NCBI RefSeq assembly: GCF_014466955.1
Contig: NZ_AP023396.1
Location: 7,564,001-7,628,000 of the forward strand
Direction: 5' to 3'
DNA from: Nocardia wallacei
Lineage (GTDB): Bacteria > Actinomycetota > Actinomycetes > Mycobacteriales > Mycobacteriaceae
DNA: 64,000 nucleotides
Part shown: positions 1 to 10,390 of the stretch, piece after piece
Numbering within the stretch: position 1 is the first letter of the stretch
How the letters are laid out: the number at the start of each line of letters is the position of its first letter
Translations under genes and position numbers: made by a program
The notes under the pieces: model-generated
Told to the model about the DNA's origin: nothing
Database searches by the model: none
What the model saw: the letters and a program-made list of their open reading frames with translations, nothing else

Positions 1-2
1 TC

Positions 3-3000
3 GGCGATCGAGTGAATCGCCTTGCACGGCATTTGGTTTCGCTGGGTGTTCGCCCGGAGTCGCGGGTGGCTCTCGCGTTCCATCGATCGGTGGACCTGGT
101 TGTGGCAATGTACGCCGTGGCGGTCGCTGGTGGGGCATATGTGCCGGTCGACCCGAACCAGCCGACGGAACGGACGGGGTACGTCCTCAGGATTGTCGAT
201 CCCGTGTGCGTGTTGACTACATCGTCGACTGCTGCCGACTCGACTGTGGTCTCCGGGGCGGCGACCGCTGGAATGACGGAACGACTTGTGCTGGTGGACA
301 AGGTGAATCTGTCGATGTGGTCGGGCGCTCCGGTCGACGATGCGCAGCGAGTCACACCGCTGCACCCCGCGAATACGGCCTATGTAATTTTCACATCTGG
401 TTCGACCGGACGACCGAAGGGCGTGGCGGTACCCCATGCGGCAGTGGTGAACCAATTGTTGTGGAAGATGACCGCACTCGGGCTGAGCGCCGATGACGTG
501 ATCTTGTTGAAGACCGCGGCGACGTTCGATTTGTCGGTTTGGGAGTTCTGGACCGCACCGGTCACAGGTTGCCGTGTAGTGATCGCCGCGGCCGATGGGC
601 ATCGGGATCCGGCGTACCTGAACAGCCTCATGGCTCGAGAGGGTGTAACGACTCTGCACGCGGTGCCATCGATGCTGGACGCATTGCTGACGGTATCCGG
701 TGACGCGTTAGCGCCTTCGTTGCGTCGAGTGCTGGCGATCGGTGATGTGTTGCCGGGTGCGGTGGCGCAGCGGTTCCGTAGTGCCCATCCCACAGTGAGC
801 TTGGTCAATCTGTATGGACCGACGGAGGCGACGGTGTCAGTCACCAGTCATACGGTGACCGACGCGGACCAGCATTCGGTGCCGATCGGTGCGCCGGAGT
901 GGAACAACCGGGTATACGTCTTGGATTCGCGTCTGCACCCTGTCCCGGACGGCGTCGCGGGTGAATTGTATATTGCCGGTTCACAATTGGCACGTGAATA
1001 CTTCGGTCGTGCGGATTTGACAGCGGTACGGATGGTTGCGAATCCATTCGAGCCGGGGGCGCGGATGTATCGCACCGGTGACCTGGTCGCGTGGAATGCC
1101 GAGGGCGAGCTGAATTATCACGGCCGCACCGACTTCCAGGTAAAGATTCGCGGCTTCCGTATCGAGCCGGGCGAGATCGAAGCCGTGCTACTCAGGCTGC
1201 CTGAGATTGCACAGGCCGTGGTACTCGCTATATCGGCTGGCCATATGGGCGACCGCCTCGTGGCCTACCTCGTACCGGCAGATGCTGGCCTCGACGTGGA
1301 TCGGGTGAAGGCCGAGCTGAGTTCCGTCCTCCCGTCGTACCTGGTGCCATCCACATTCGTAGTGCTGGATATGTTGCCGCTCAACATGAACGGCAAGCTG
1401 GATCGCAACGCTTTGCCCGACCCGGAGTTCGAGAGGATCACCTATCGTGCGCCGTCGACTCCAACCGAATATTTCGTGGCACGCGTGTTCGCCGAGGTGC
1501 TCGGCGCCGAACAAGTCGGCGCCGACGACGACTTCTTCGCGCTTGGCGGCAATTCCTTGCTCGCAACGCAGGTGGTAGCCCGACTCGGCGCCGACCTGAA
1601 TACCCAGGTGCCGGTTGGGGCGGTGTTCGAGGCACCGACCGTCGCCGGCTTGGCGGTGCGGGCCGCGAAAGGTACGTACGCGAACCGTCTTCCCGAGCTG
1701 ACGGCTGGGCGGCCGCGACCGGAACGGATTCCGTTGTCACCCGCACAGCAGCGCATGTGGATTCTCAATCAGATCGATACCACATCACCCGTTTACAACA
1801 TCCCGGTCGCGTTACGCCTGACCGGCGACCTGAACCCCGCTGCCCTGCGGGACGCCGTCGCGGAGGTGATCATGCGCCATGAGATCCTGCGCACCGTCTA
1901 TCCGGCGTGGGGGGAGACAGCACACCAACTGATCCTGCCGACCACCGAGATCCTTTCCGATCTCACACCAGAACCCGTCAGCGCGGACAAACTGCTCGAT
2001 CGCATCACCGAGATGATTTCCACCGGCTTCGATGTGGCGACCGAGGTACCGTTTCGGGTCGGATTGTTCCGGATCGAATCGGACGGGATCAGCGGCGAGT
2101 ACGAGACCCAACACGTCCTTGCGTTCGTAGCGCACCACATTGCGGTCGACGGCTGGTCCTTGCGTCCACTGACCCGGGACGTCATGGCGGCTTACGCTGC
2201 GCACGCCACCGGTAGGACACCGGTGTGGCCCGCACCCGCGGTCCAGTACGCCGACTTCAGTTGCTGGCAGCGTGATGTCCTCGGCTCCGAGGACGATCCG
2301 CACAGCCTGATCTCCGAACAGATCGAGTACTGGCGTGCCGCACTCGCTGGGCTGCCGCTCGAATCCACCTTCCCCACCGACCGACCACGTCCCGCCGCCG
2401 CGTCTCGAGCGGGTGGCACGGTCGCCTTCACCATCGATGCCCGCACCACGCAAGGGCTGAGAGAGTTGGCCCGCGCACACGGTGCGAGCATGTTCATGGT
2501 TGTGCACACGGCGTTGGCCGTATTGCTCGCACGGTTGTCCGGCATGTCCGACGTGGCCATCGGCACACCTATCGCAGGTCGTGGTATCGGCGCGCTCGAT
2601 GACTCGATAGGCATGTTCGTCAATACCTTGGTCTTGCGCACTCGACTCGACCCGGCCCAGCCATTCACCGAAGTGCTGGCTCAGCAACGGGATAGCGACC
2701 TGTCCGCATTCTCACACGCGGACGTGCCATTCGACCGCGTGGTGGATTCCCTCGACTTGCCTCGGCATCCTTCCCGGTCTCCGTTGTTCCAGGTCGCGTT
2801 GTCGTTCCAGAACTTTCCCTCCGAAGCCTTCGAATTGCCGGGTGTGCGTACGAACCTCATCGACCTACCGGTAGGCACCGAGATGTTCGATATCACCGTC
2901 GTTCTCGACGCCGGTACCCAGGAAGGCGCAATGATCGGCAGCATTTCCTATGCCCGCGACCTGTTCGACATCCAGACGGCACACCAGTTGGGCGAGCGGC

Positions 3001-6000
3001 TACTACTCATCCTGCGAACCGTTGTCGCCGAACCGGCCACAGCTGTCGGCGATATCGCGCTACTGCTGCCCGGTGAGGCTGACAGGACCCGTCACGATGC
3101 GGATCTTCTCGTGGTCAACCCGTCACACAACACCCTGGTGGACCTCATAGACGCACGGATACGCGAACAGCCGGAGAACATCGCCGTTCGAGCGGGCGCA
3201 CAATCTATCACCTATGCCGAGCTGTCGCGCCGCGCAGACACACTCGCCCACCTACTGATTTCGCATGGCGTCCAGCCGGGATCAGTGGTCGCGGTCGGGC
3301 TGGACAGATCGGTATGGGTACCGATCACCCTACTTGCTGTCCTGCGAGCGGGGGCAGCATACGTGTCCCTCGAGCCGTCATATCCCAGGCCGCGGCTAGA
3401 GTTCATCATGGCCGACGCCGGACCCGACTGCCTCGTCACCAGTGCGTCATTGCTCGATGTGATGCCCAGCGGAGAAACACCGGTGTTGCTGGTCGAAGAC
3501 TCGGAGTTGCAATCCGGGGTCGCGGCCCCCGGACTGCCCGTCTCGATCACGGCCGACGACCTCGCTTATGTCATATACACCTCAGGGACCACGGGCGTTC
3601 CCAAAGGCGTCATGGTGACACACCGCAATGTCGTGCATCTGCTGGCGAGCGCTCTGCGGCACTTCGACGTCGGCACTCAGGACGTATGGACCGTCTTCCA
3701 TTCGTTCGCGTTCGATTTCGCGGTGTGGGAGTTGTGGGGCGCGCTGAGTACCGGCGGTACCGCTGTCGTCGTCGACTACATCACGTCGCGAACACCGGAT
3801 ATGTTCCGGGACCTATTGGTTCGCGAGCATGTCACCGTCCTGAGTCAGACTCCGTCCGCGTTCTATCAGCTCGATCAGGCCGACCGAAGCGCCGCCGCAG
3901 ACGATTCTCCGCTCGCGCTGCGTTACGTGGTTTTCGGCGGTGAGGCGCTGGAACTGTACAAACTTGCGGGCTGGTTCGAGCGATACGCCGACAGCGCACC
4001 GTGCTTGATCAACATGTACGGGATCACCGAGACCACCGTGCATGTGACGATCGAGCCGTTGGCCCGGCACATGGTCACGGTCCCGGCAGTGGGCAGTCCG
4101 ATCGGTCGAGGTCTCCCGGGCATCGGAGTCCATGTCCTGGACAACCGGTTGCATCCGGTGCCGACCGGCACGACGGGCGAAGCCTACGTCACTGGGCCTC
4201 AAGTCGCGCGCGGCTATTTGGGGCAGGCGGGCCTCACCGCTGCTCGCTTCGTGGCGGATCCGTTCGGCCCTCCAGGGGCACGGCTGTACCGCTCCGGTGA
4301 CCTCGTCCGTCGGACCGCACAACGGCTGGAATATCTCCGGCGAGCAGATCACCAGGTCCAACTGCGGGGTTTCCGGATCGAGTTGGGCGAGATCGAGGCA
4401 GTGCTCGGTCGGTTCGGTGACGTCAAAGTCATCGTCCGGGATGGTCGGTTGCTCGCTTACGCCCGCGGGGTCGATCCCGCCGGGGCGGACGAACTTCGGC
4501 GCACAGCCGTTCAGCATCTGCCCGAGCACATGGTTCCTGCCGCGGTCACGGTGGTAGACCGCTGGCCGATGACCGTCAACGGCAAGCTTGACAGTCGGGC
4601 GCTACCGGAGCCCGACTTCGCGGCGTTGTCCACCGCCCGAGCGCCACGCAACGATCGCGAACGGGCCTTGGCCGCGATCTTCTGCGAAGTACTCGGCCTG
4701 ACCGATATCGGTATCGATGACGACTTCTTCCAGATGGGCGGTGACTCGTTGAGCGCGGTGCGACTTCGCGCCCGGATCCGCCACATACTCGCAGTGGACG
4801 TGCAGGTGCAAGACATATTCGAGCTCCGCACAGTCGCGGGTCTCGCCACTGTCTCCGCTCGCCCGCCTGGACTTCCCGCGCGGGCGGACAGCGTTCGCGC
4901 CGCGACACTGCCGCTGTCCTACCCTCAGCGGCGGCTGCTCGACCTGAACGCCCGCGAGCAGTTCGAGCGGGGCCCCGGACGTGCCTATGTACTCCAGCTC
5001 CGGCTCCACGGCGCGACACCACCGGACGTCGTAGCACAGGCATTCACGGACCTGACGATGCGCCACGAGGTACTGCGTACAGTATTCCCTGGAGCACAAC
5101 TGGTTCTCGACGATGCTCTCGATTTCGAGACGGTCCTGACAGACGATATCCCGGCGGCGACAGCCGCGTGCATCGCGCAACCGTTCGATCTGCAGACCGA
5201 GGTGCCACTTCGGGTACGGCTGTATCCGGACGACGACTCTGATCTACTGTTGATCATCCTGCACCACATCGCCGCGGACGGCTGGTCACTGACGCCTCTG
5301 GTGCACGACGTGGCGACCGCGTTGCTCGCACGCCGCAGCGGCGCTCGACCGGACTGGCGACCGTTGCCGATGCAGTACGCCGAGCACGCGATCTGGCAAC
5401 GGCGGATCACCGAAAGCGCTCCGGGCCGTCCGGTCGTCGATGCAGAGCTCAACTTCTGGCGCCACACTCTCGCGGACCTGCCCACAGCCGCTCGGTCGGC
5501 GCGCCACATCGACTCCTCACAGCCGTATGCAGAACGAGTCTTCCTCTACATACCACCGGAGCGATATCGCCGGAGCATGAGTTACGCGGCAAGGCACGAC
5601 GCCAGCGTCTTCATGGTGGTTCACACCGCAGTCGTGCTCACGCTCAGGGAATTCGGATACGGAAATGACATCACCGTCTGCGCACCGACGGCTGGACGTA
5701 CCGAGGTCGGCATGGAGGAGATGATCGGTCGTTTCACGAATTTCCTCGTGCTTCGCACGGAAGTTCACGATGACCCCGACTTCACGCACCTGCTGGAGCG
5801 AGTCCGAGTCACCACCCTTGCGGCCATGGACAACCAGGACATCCCCTTCGAGTACCTGACCGACTCGCTCGGCATCGGCGACCGTCTCCGAATCCGTCTC
5901 GCATTTCAGAACATCCCGACCTCCGACCTACGGCGGGCAGGCTTGTCGGCAACATGGGAACCCGTCGAAGTGCCCACGCCGGCCGATTGGGATATCTCAT

Positions 6001-6161
6001 TCATTCTCAGCGAGGAAAAGGACGCACAGGGTCGACCGCGAGCGCTGTACGGCTACATCGAATATGTCGCAGATTCCATCGATGCATCGACTGCGCAGCG
6101 CATGGCCTCGAGTTTCGATTCTATTCTGTCGGCCGGTATAGGCGCCGATGACGCCGAGTAG
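3..6161 (+). CDS. Non-ribosomal peptide synthetase, 3' part (A-T-C-A-T-C)
   Basis: The frame is open from the window edge, and the first residues (GDRVNRLARHL) lie inside an adenylation domain, so the 5' end is outside. Domains in order, numbering from codon 12: A1 about 1-470 (FTSGSTGRPKG loop, GKLDRNAL lysine); carrier T1 with LGGNSL near 513; condensation C1 about 575-1010 with HHIAVDG near 709; A2 about 1035-1530 (YTSGTTGVPKG); T2 with MGGDSL near 1576; C2 about 1625-2045 with HHIAADG near 1751. Specificity residues read by eye are D-F-W-S-V-G-M-V-H-K for A2, a known threonine code, and D-L-W-H-L-I-L-V-S-K for A1, closest to serine codes but not a match. There is no epimerase, thioesterase or reductase: the protein ends just after C2. 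The product is unknown. Many TTG, GTA and TAT codons set it apart from the core genes. Confidence 0.95.
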   Translation, partial: GDRVNRLARHLVSLGVRPESRVALAFHRSVDLVVAMYAVAVAGGAYVPVDPNQPTERTGYVLRIVDPVCVLTTSSTAADSTVVSGAATAGMTERLVLVDKVNLSMWSGAPVDDAQRVTPLHPANTAYVIFTSGSTGRPKGVAVPHAAVVNQLLWKMTALGLSADDVILLKTAATFDLSVWEFWTAPVTGCRVVIAAADGHRDPAYLNSLMAREGVTTLHAVPSMLDALLTVSGDALAPSLRRVLAIGDVLPGAVAQRFRSAHPTVSLVNLYGPTEATVSVTSHTVTDADQHSVPIGAPEWNNRVYVLDSRLHPVPDGVAGELYIAGSQLAREYFGRADLTAVRMVANPFEPGARMYRTGDLVAWNAEGELNYHGRTDFQVKIRGFRIEPGEIEAVLLRLPEIAQAVVLAISAGHMGDRLVAYLVPADAGLDVDRVKAELSSVLPSYLVPSTFVVLDMLPLNMNGKLDRNALPDPEFERITYRAPSTPTEYFVARVFAEVLGAEQVGADDDFFALGGNSLLATQVVARLGADLNTQVPVGAVFEAPTVAGLAVRAAKGTYANRLPELTAGRPRPERIPLSPAQQRMWILNQIDTTSPVYNIPVALRLTGDLNPAALRDAVAEVIMRHEILRTVYPAWGETAHQLILPTTEILSDLTPEPVSADKLLDRITEMISTGFDVATEVPFRVGLFRIESDGISGEYETQHVLAFVAHHIAVDGWSLRPLTRDVMAAYAAHATGRTPVWPAPAVQYADFSCWQRDVLGSEDDPHSLISEQIEYWRAALAGLPLESTFPTDRPRPAAASRAGGTVAFTIDARTTQGLRELARAHGASMFMVVHTALAVLLARLSGMSDVAIGTPIAGRGIGALDDSIGMFVNTLVLRTRLDPAQPFTEVLAQQRDSDLSAFSHADVPFDRVVDSLDLPRHPSRSPLFQVALSFQNFPSEAFELPGVRTNLIDLPVGTEMFDITVVLDAGTQEGAMIGSISYARDLFDIQTAHQLGERLLLILRTVVAEPATAVGDIALLLPGEADRTRHDADLLVVNPSHNTLVDLIDARIREQPENIAVRAGAQSITYAELSRRADTLAHLLISHGVQPGSVVAVGLDRSVWVPITLLAVLRAGAAYVSLEPSYPRPRLEFIMADAGPDCLVTSASLLDVMPSGETPVLLVEDSELQSGVAAPGLPVSITADDLAYVIYTSGTTGVPKGVMVTHRNVVHLLASALRHFDVGTQDVWTVFHSFAFDFAVWELWGALSTGGTAVVVDYITSRTPDMFRDLLVREHVTVLSQTPSAFYQLDQADRSAAADDSPLALRYVVFGGEALELYKLAGWFERYADSAPCLINMYGITETTVHVTIEPLARHMVTVPAVGSPIGRGLPGIGVHVLDNRLHPVPTGTTGEAYVTGPQVARGYLGQAGLTAARFVADPFGPPGARLYRSGDLVRRTAQRLEYLRRADHQVQLRGFRIELGEIEAVLGRFGDVKVIVRDGRLLAYARGVDPAGADELRRTAVQHLPEHMVPAAVTVVDRWPMTVNGKLDSRALPEPDFAALSTARAPRNDRERALAAIFCEVLGLTDIGIDDDFFQMGGDSLSAVRLRARIRHILAVDVQVQDIFELRTVAGLATVSARPPGLPARADSVRAATLPLSYPQRRLLDLNAREQFERGPGRAYVLQLRLHGATPPDVVAQAFTDLTMRHEVLRTVFPGAQLVLDDALDFETVLTDDIPAATAACIAQPFDLQTEVPLRVRLYPDDDSDLLLIILHHIAADGWSLTPLVHDVATALLARRSGARPDWRPLPMQYAEHAIWQRRITESAPGRPVVDAELNFWRHTLADLPTAARSARHIDSSQPYAERVFLYIPPERYRRSMSYAARHDASVFMVVHTAVVLTLREFGYGNDITVCAPTAGRTEVGMEEMIGRFTNFLVLRTEVHDDPDFTHLLERVRVTTLAAMDNQDIPFEYLTDSLGIGDRLRIRLAFQNIPTSDLRRAGLSATWEPVEVPTPADWDISFILSEEKDAQGRPRALYGYIEYVADSIDASTAQRMASSFDSILSAGIGADDAE

Positions 6162-6314
6162 CCGGGCCATAAGCGCCGGCCACGATGCCATACAGGCTTT
6201 ATAGCGCAGTTGTGCTACCATATCGCCACTGCCACTGATACCCGCCCGGGAACAAGGAAGAGGTCCGGCCGTGAACGCATGGTTGACAAACGCATCGGCG
6301 AGTAAGGCAACCGA

Positions 6315-7769
6315 GTGACCATCGGCATAATTCGAATGTTGACAGCCGCCGCAGTTGCCGGCGCATTCACAGTGGCGTGCGCACCATTGCCGCCATCGCC
6401 CACAGCAGCATGGTCCGAATGCGAAGATCGGCCGGGTATCGTCGGCGATGTTCACTGGGAATGCGCGACACTGACCGTTCCTCTCGACTATGGCGAGCCC
6501 CAGGGGGCACAGATACAACTTGCGCTGATTCGGGCTCGCACAGCCGAACCAGCCAAACGACTCGGGTCACTGCTGTACAACCCGGGCGGCCCGGGAGGCT
6601 CCGGATTGGACACCGTATCCGCCGCCGTCTCCCGGTACCGATCCGTACTCGAGAGATACGACCTGGTCTCCTGGGATCCACGTGGCGTCGGGCGGAGCAC
6701 ACCCGTCCGCTGCCCGGAGTCCTCACTGCCGGAACGCATGCCACGTACGGACGAGGAATGGGCCGCACTGGCAGCGGCCGCTGCACAGTTCGCCGATACG
6801 TGTCACCGGGAGACCGGTGACCTGCTGGAACACGTTGGGCTTTTCGACTCCGCGAACGACATCGAACGAATCCGCGCGCTGCTCGGTGACGAACGGCTCG
6901 GTTTCCTCGGTGTCTCCTACGGTGGGCAGCTGGGTGCCGCATACGTGAGCCTGTTTCCACAGCGCGCCGGGCGAATCGTCCTCGATGCTCCCGGCAGTCC
7001 GTTCCGGTCCTACCGAAGTAGCCTGCTCGATCAAGCGGCCGGCAGCGAACGAGCTCTGCAAGATTTCCTCGCGTTCTGCGGTACAACTGGTGATTGCGCT
7101 CTGGGCAATACGGAATCGCACGCGTTGGAGCGGTTGGACCGCTTCCTCGCCGACCTGGACCGCAGCCCGCTGCCGACCGACCGCGGCTACGCAGTGGACC
7201 GCCCCGGTGCCGTCACCGCGCTGAGTGTGGCTGTCGCCGCGCCCGAAACCTGGCATCAGTTGAATGCCGCTCTGGCGCAAGCACTTTCGGGTAACGGTAC
7301 GCAACTCGCGGGATTCGCCGATCTGTTCACCGGTCGGCGGCCCGACGGGTCATCCTCGAATTTCTCCGCAGCGAATACGGCGGCGAATTGCGCAGACTAC
7401 CCCGACAGTTACAATGTTGCGGAAATTCGCGCGTTCATTCCGGAATTCACTGCGGCCTCTCCGCACTTCGGCGAGCTAACTGCGTTGCGGCTACTAGAAT
7501 GTGCGCATTGGCCCGTACACGGAGTGGGGCGTGGAGTTATCGAGGGCCGCAGTGCCGAACCGGTGCTCCTCATCGGGAATACCGGTGATCCTCAAGCACC
7601 GTACTCGTGGGTCTCCGAACTCGCTGATCGGCTCGATTCCGGTGTGTTGCTGACATACAACGGCGTGGGCCACGGAGCTTACGGGGGCGTCGATCGATGC
7701 GTCGACGCCGTCGTCGACCGCTATCTACTCGAACATGCCGTACCACCAGCGAATACAAAATGCCCGTGA
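6315..7769 (+). CDS. TAP-type alpha/beta hydrolase, probable lipoprotein
   Basis: A 484-residue alpha/beta hydrolase of the tripeptidyl-aminopeptidase/proteinase family, which removes short N-terminal peptides or hydrolyses esters outside the cell. The oxyanion loop NPGGPGGSG is clear. The nucleophile elbow is GVSYGG with Ser201. The C-terminal TAP region has NTGDPQAP (acid) and GVGHGAY (histidine). The N-terminus is a short hydrophobic segment ending TVAC-AP, an imperfect lipobox with Cys22, so export and lipid attachment are likely. The start is GTG at 6315; an ATG at 6336 would still leave the lipobox. It lies 153 bp after the NRPS on the same strand and overlaps the next gene by about 10 bp. 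A role in processing or clearing the NRPS product is possible but only inferred from position. Confidence 0.85.
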   Translation: MTIGIIRMLTAAAVAGAFTVACAPLPPSPTAAWSECEDRPGIVGDVHWECATLTVPLDYGEPQGAQIQLALIRARTAEPAKRLGSLLYNPGGPGGSGLDTVSAAVSRYRSVLERYDLVSWDPRGVGRSTPVRCPESSLPERMPRTDEEWAALAAAAAQFADTCHRETGDLLEHVGLFDSANDIERIRALLGDERLGFLGVSYGGQLGAAYVSLFPQRAGRIVLDAPGSPFRSYRSSLLDQAAGSERALQDFLAFCGTTGDCALGNTESHALERLDRFLADLDRSPLPTDRGYAVDRPGAVTALSVAVAAPETWHQLNAALAQALSGNGTQLAGFADLFTGRRPDGSSSNFSAANTAANCADYPDSYNVAEIRAFIPEFTAASPHFGELTALRLLECAHWPVHGVGRGVIEGRSAEPVLLIGNTGDPQAPYSWVSELADRLDSGVLLTYNGVGHGAYGGVDRCVDAVVDRYLLEHAVPPANTKCP

Positions 7770-8401
7770 CCGAGGCAGCCCAACCGCTCGCCGCTTCCAG
7801 CGCGTCCAGGAAAGATGTGAGTAACAAACGAGAGCCCCGATCCGGCCGCCGCTTCGAGTTGCTGGAGCGCGTAACCGACGCCATTGTCGAATCCGGGATC
7901 GAAGGTGTCAGCGTCCGTGATCTCGCGGCGCGAGCAGGCGTCTCCATCGGAACAATCCAGTACTACTTCCCGACCAAGACCGCACTGCTGCTGTCGGCCT
8001 GGAATCACCTGCATGGTGGGGTAACCCATCGATTTGCCGGAGTCGGAGCCACGGGCCTCACCGCCGCCGAGGAGCTCCGCTACCTTACGAACCTCCTCCT
8101 GCCGCCGACTTCCGGGGACCGGTTGTCTCACCTCTGGCTGGCACTGGTGGCTCGGGCCGGACACGATCCGGAGGCCGCAGTGCTCCACCGGGAACAGTGG
8201 CAGCGTATGGAATCTACGCTCGAATCAGCGCTCAGGCGCGCGAACCCGGCTCGCGAGCTCGAGTCCCGCGCTGCCGCGGCGGAATTGCTCGCCTTGCTCG
8301 ACGGCCTAGCGATCTCGGTCCTCATCGAGCCCGGCCGGATTTCGCCCGACCGAGCACAACGAATCTCACGGAGGTGGTTGGCCGAATGGCTCTCCGAGTA
8401 A
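7760..8401 (+). CDS. TetR-family transcriptional regulator
   Basis: About 213 residues. The N-terminal helix-turn-helix is clear (SVRDLAARAGVSIGTIQYYF, then PTKTALLLSAW), followed by a helical ligand-binding domain with no recognisable specificity. I start it at ATG 7760, which overlaps the stop of the hydrolase gene by 10 bp and suggests translational coupling. GTG 7817 is an alternative, but its AGGAAAG is too close. Its 3' end overlaps the convergent TetR gene by 36 bp, so the two terminal coding sequences share DNA. Likely controls the hydrolase operon or itself; no operator palindrome was found. Confidence 0.85.
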   Translation: MPVTEAAQPLAASSASRKDVSNKREPRSGRRFELLERVTDAIVESGIEGVSVRDLAARAGVSIGTIQYYFPTKTALLLSAWNHLHGGVTHRFAGVGATGLTAAEELRYLTNLLLPPTSGDRLSHLWLALVARAGHDPEAAVLHREQWQRMESTLESALRRANPARELESRAAAAELLALLDGLAISVLIEPGRISPDRAQRISRRWLAEWLSE

Positions 8402-9025
8402 GGGGACCGCCAATTCGGCTGCGCACCGAGCGATCTGAGGTTGCCGTTCCGGCTCGGCGAGCAGACCCAGAAGCGCAAATTCGGCGATCTCTGCCGGATC
8501 GACCGTAGTCTGCGGCAACGCCAGCGCATCGAACAACGCGAGCACCATCCGAGCCGCCGATACAGCATCGACCGATCGAATGTCGCCTTCGCGACGACCG
8601 GCATCCACCAGCTCCACGACCGCCCGTTCGAGGCGCCCAAGCAACTCGCGTTCGACATCGAAACGGTCTTGCTGCAATTCAGGGGTTATGAGAATCGAGG
8701 CGAGCACATACGGTGCGCCGTGCATGTGCCACAGGGAATCCAACAACCAGCGACGCAGCTTGACGACAGCGGGCGCGTCCACCGCTCGCAACCGCTCCGC
8801 TGTTGCCAACGGTTGCTCCAGGCCCAGGTGGACCAGAGCAGCCAGAATATCGTCCTTGGTTGCGAAGTGCTTGTAGATCGCCGGTTGCCGGACACCGGCC
8901 CGCCTGGCGATGTCACGAGTTGAGGTGGCCGAGTACCCCTGCACAGCGAAAAGCTCCGCGGCCGTGCGCAAAATGCGTTCAGCCGAGGAGCTCCACCTCG
9001 AGGTACTCGGCGGCATACGAGTCAC
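8366..9025 (-). CDS. TetR-family transcriptional regulator
   Basis: 219 residues with a standard TetR DNA-binding domain (AERILRTAAELFAVQGYSAT, then TRDIARRAGVRQPAIYKHF, about residues 15-60) and a helical C-terminal domain rich in Leu and Ala. The start is GTG 9025; ATG 9016 is equally possible. It lies downstream of the erythromycin-esterase-like gene on the same strand, with a 158-bp gap that must hold its promoter, and is convergent with the TetR gene at 7760. Ligand and targets are unknown; control of the neighbouring esterase is plausible from position only. Confidence 0.85.
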   Translation of the reverse strand: MTRMPPSTSRWSSSAERILRTAAELFAVQGYSATSTRDIARRAGVRQPAIYKHFATKDDILAALVHLGLEQPLATAERLRAVDAPAVVKLRRWLLDSLWHMHGAPYVLASILITPELQQDRFDVERELLGRLERAVVELVDAGRREGDIRSVDAVSAARMVLALFDALALPQTTVDPAEIAEFALLGLLAEPERQPQIARCAAELAVPLLGEPFGQPPP

Positions 9026-9183
9026 GGCCGGTCCTCGACGGCTGACATATCAACCTTCCTTTAGGCGATCGTCCGATAACCTCACAAAGTATCAGCTGTC
9101 ATCCGGCGCCGACATCCCCGGCGCATGCACGCCCTGCGGTGGCTCGTCATCGGTACGGTCGCCGCACGGTGCAGGCACTTCGA

Positions 9184-10377
9184 TCACGGCTGCCGGAGAC
9201 TCCGGTCGTTCCCATGCGAATTTTCGGCGCTGACACCGGTGACGGGACGAGTGTGTCGGACATGGATGACTGCGTCGAAGGTTTCACGCGGGTCGATATC
9301 GACCAGAAGGTGTTGACCACGCATGGTGGATACGATTGCCAGTGCCTCAGGGGCCGAACGGGCAATGTCGGTGAAGTGCAGCGCTCCGCGCCGATCGAGC
9401 ACGGCATCGAGGCAGTCTTCCGGGAAAGGGGCGGGCAGCTCCGTGGTAAACCATTGAGAGGGGTTGTGGTCGGAATCGGTCCGTGGTTCCCCGGGAACTG
9501 TTTCGCCGGCGTGCGTCGTGCCGATAACTACAAGATCCGAGCCGAGCTCGTTAGCGAGGATCTGCCCGATCGGAGCGGTTCCGTCGAACGACGGAGTGCG
9601 TTGGATATGGACGTTGTGGGCGCTGACCACAATCCGCTCGCCCCGCTCGAGCAATACGCGCAGGTTCTCGGCCATCGTCTCGTTGCGAAGGTTGCGTCCC
9701 GGGCCAGGGTACAGACCATGGTCGAGAAACTCTATAACGGCCCGCGCTCCGCGCGCGCATTGCAGAGCAATCCGATCACCGCTGTCCTGACAACGATTGA
9801 TCAGGTTGTCGACACCGGAGCGGAGCACGTCGGGCACCGGTGAGACGCCACCTGTGGTGGGCGGTATGTCAGTGCCCGAACCGAGGTCGGCCACGTTCAG
9901 CAGTTCCCTATCGCCAGGTTGCGGCGGTATCCGCTGCAAGCAGGCGCTGATCGCCGGCAGCGGAGTTGTCAGGCACCCGGGAACGTCCATCCCGAGAAAC
10001 CCGATCCGTCTGGCAGAAGCCTCGTTCCACTCGCGCATCCAGCGCAGTTGAGCGTGACGTTCGGCCGAACAACCGAACGACCAGGTCATACCAGTGCGAG
10101 CGACCTCGTCGAGGCTGCCGGGGCCGCCGCAGATCCACTGGTCGACCAGCAGTCCCTCCGGGTAGCCCGATTCGAACGCGAGAACAGTGAAACCATGCTC
10201 GGCTACCAGGTACCGACTGATCCGATCGTGCAACTTCACAAGCTCGGACAGGTGATGTGCGCTCTCCCCCAAACACACCAGGCGCGCCCCGCCGATCGAG
10301 TCCGAGAACGCAGACAGGTCGGTGTTGTCGATTTGTTGCGGATCCACATTGTTCAGAGACTTCGAAAACAGACCCAT
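9184..10377 (-). CDS. Erythromycin esterase family protein
   Basis: 397 residues from ATG 10377, chosen because a GAGGT ribosome site lies upstream and the longer frame runs through the previous gene. The erythromycin esterase (Ere/SuccDH-like) family is recognised from LGESAHHLSELVKLHDRI (Glu38, His41, His42; family motif GExxHG/HxxxE), VLAFESGYPEG, GFLGMDVPG and ERIVVSAHNVHIQ. Known members open the lactone of 14-membered macrolides with a metal-independent histidine base; most members have unknown substrates. Here HH replaces the usual HG. The gene starts 13 bp after the stop of a small gene, and that stop sits inside the Shine-Dalgarno region, so the two are coupled. A TetR gene follows. 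A resistance role is possible but untested. Confidence 0.8.
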   Translation of the reverse strand: MGLFSKSLNNVDPQQIDNTDLSAFSDSIGGARLVCLGESAHHLSELVKLHDRISRYLVAEHGFTVLAFESGYPEGLLVDQWICGGPGSLDEVARTGMTWSFGCSAERHAQLRWMREWNEASARRIGFLGMDVPGCLTTPLPAISACLQRIPPQPGDRELLNVADLGSGTDIPPTTGGVSPVPDVLRSGVDNLINRCQDSGDRIALQCARGARAVIEFLDHGLYPGPGRNLRNETMAENLRVLLERGERIVVSAHNVHIQRTPSFDGTAPIGQILANELGSDLVVIGTTHAGETVPGEPRTDSDHNPSQWFTTELPAPFPEDCLDAVLDRRGALHFTDIARSAPEALAIVSTMRGQHLLVDIDPRETFDAVIHVRHTRPVTGVSAENSHGNDRSLRQP

Positions 10378-10390
10378 AATCAAAGATACC

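Noticed and set aside
6315..7769. Hydrolase as the missing NRPS thioesterase
   Set aside because: It has an export signal and the TAP-family layout, so it would not act on a cytoplasmic carrier protein.
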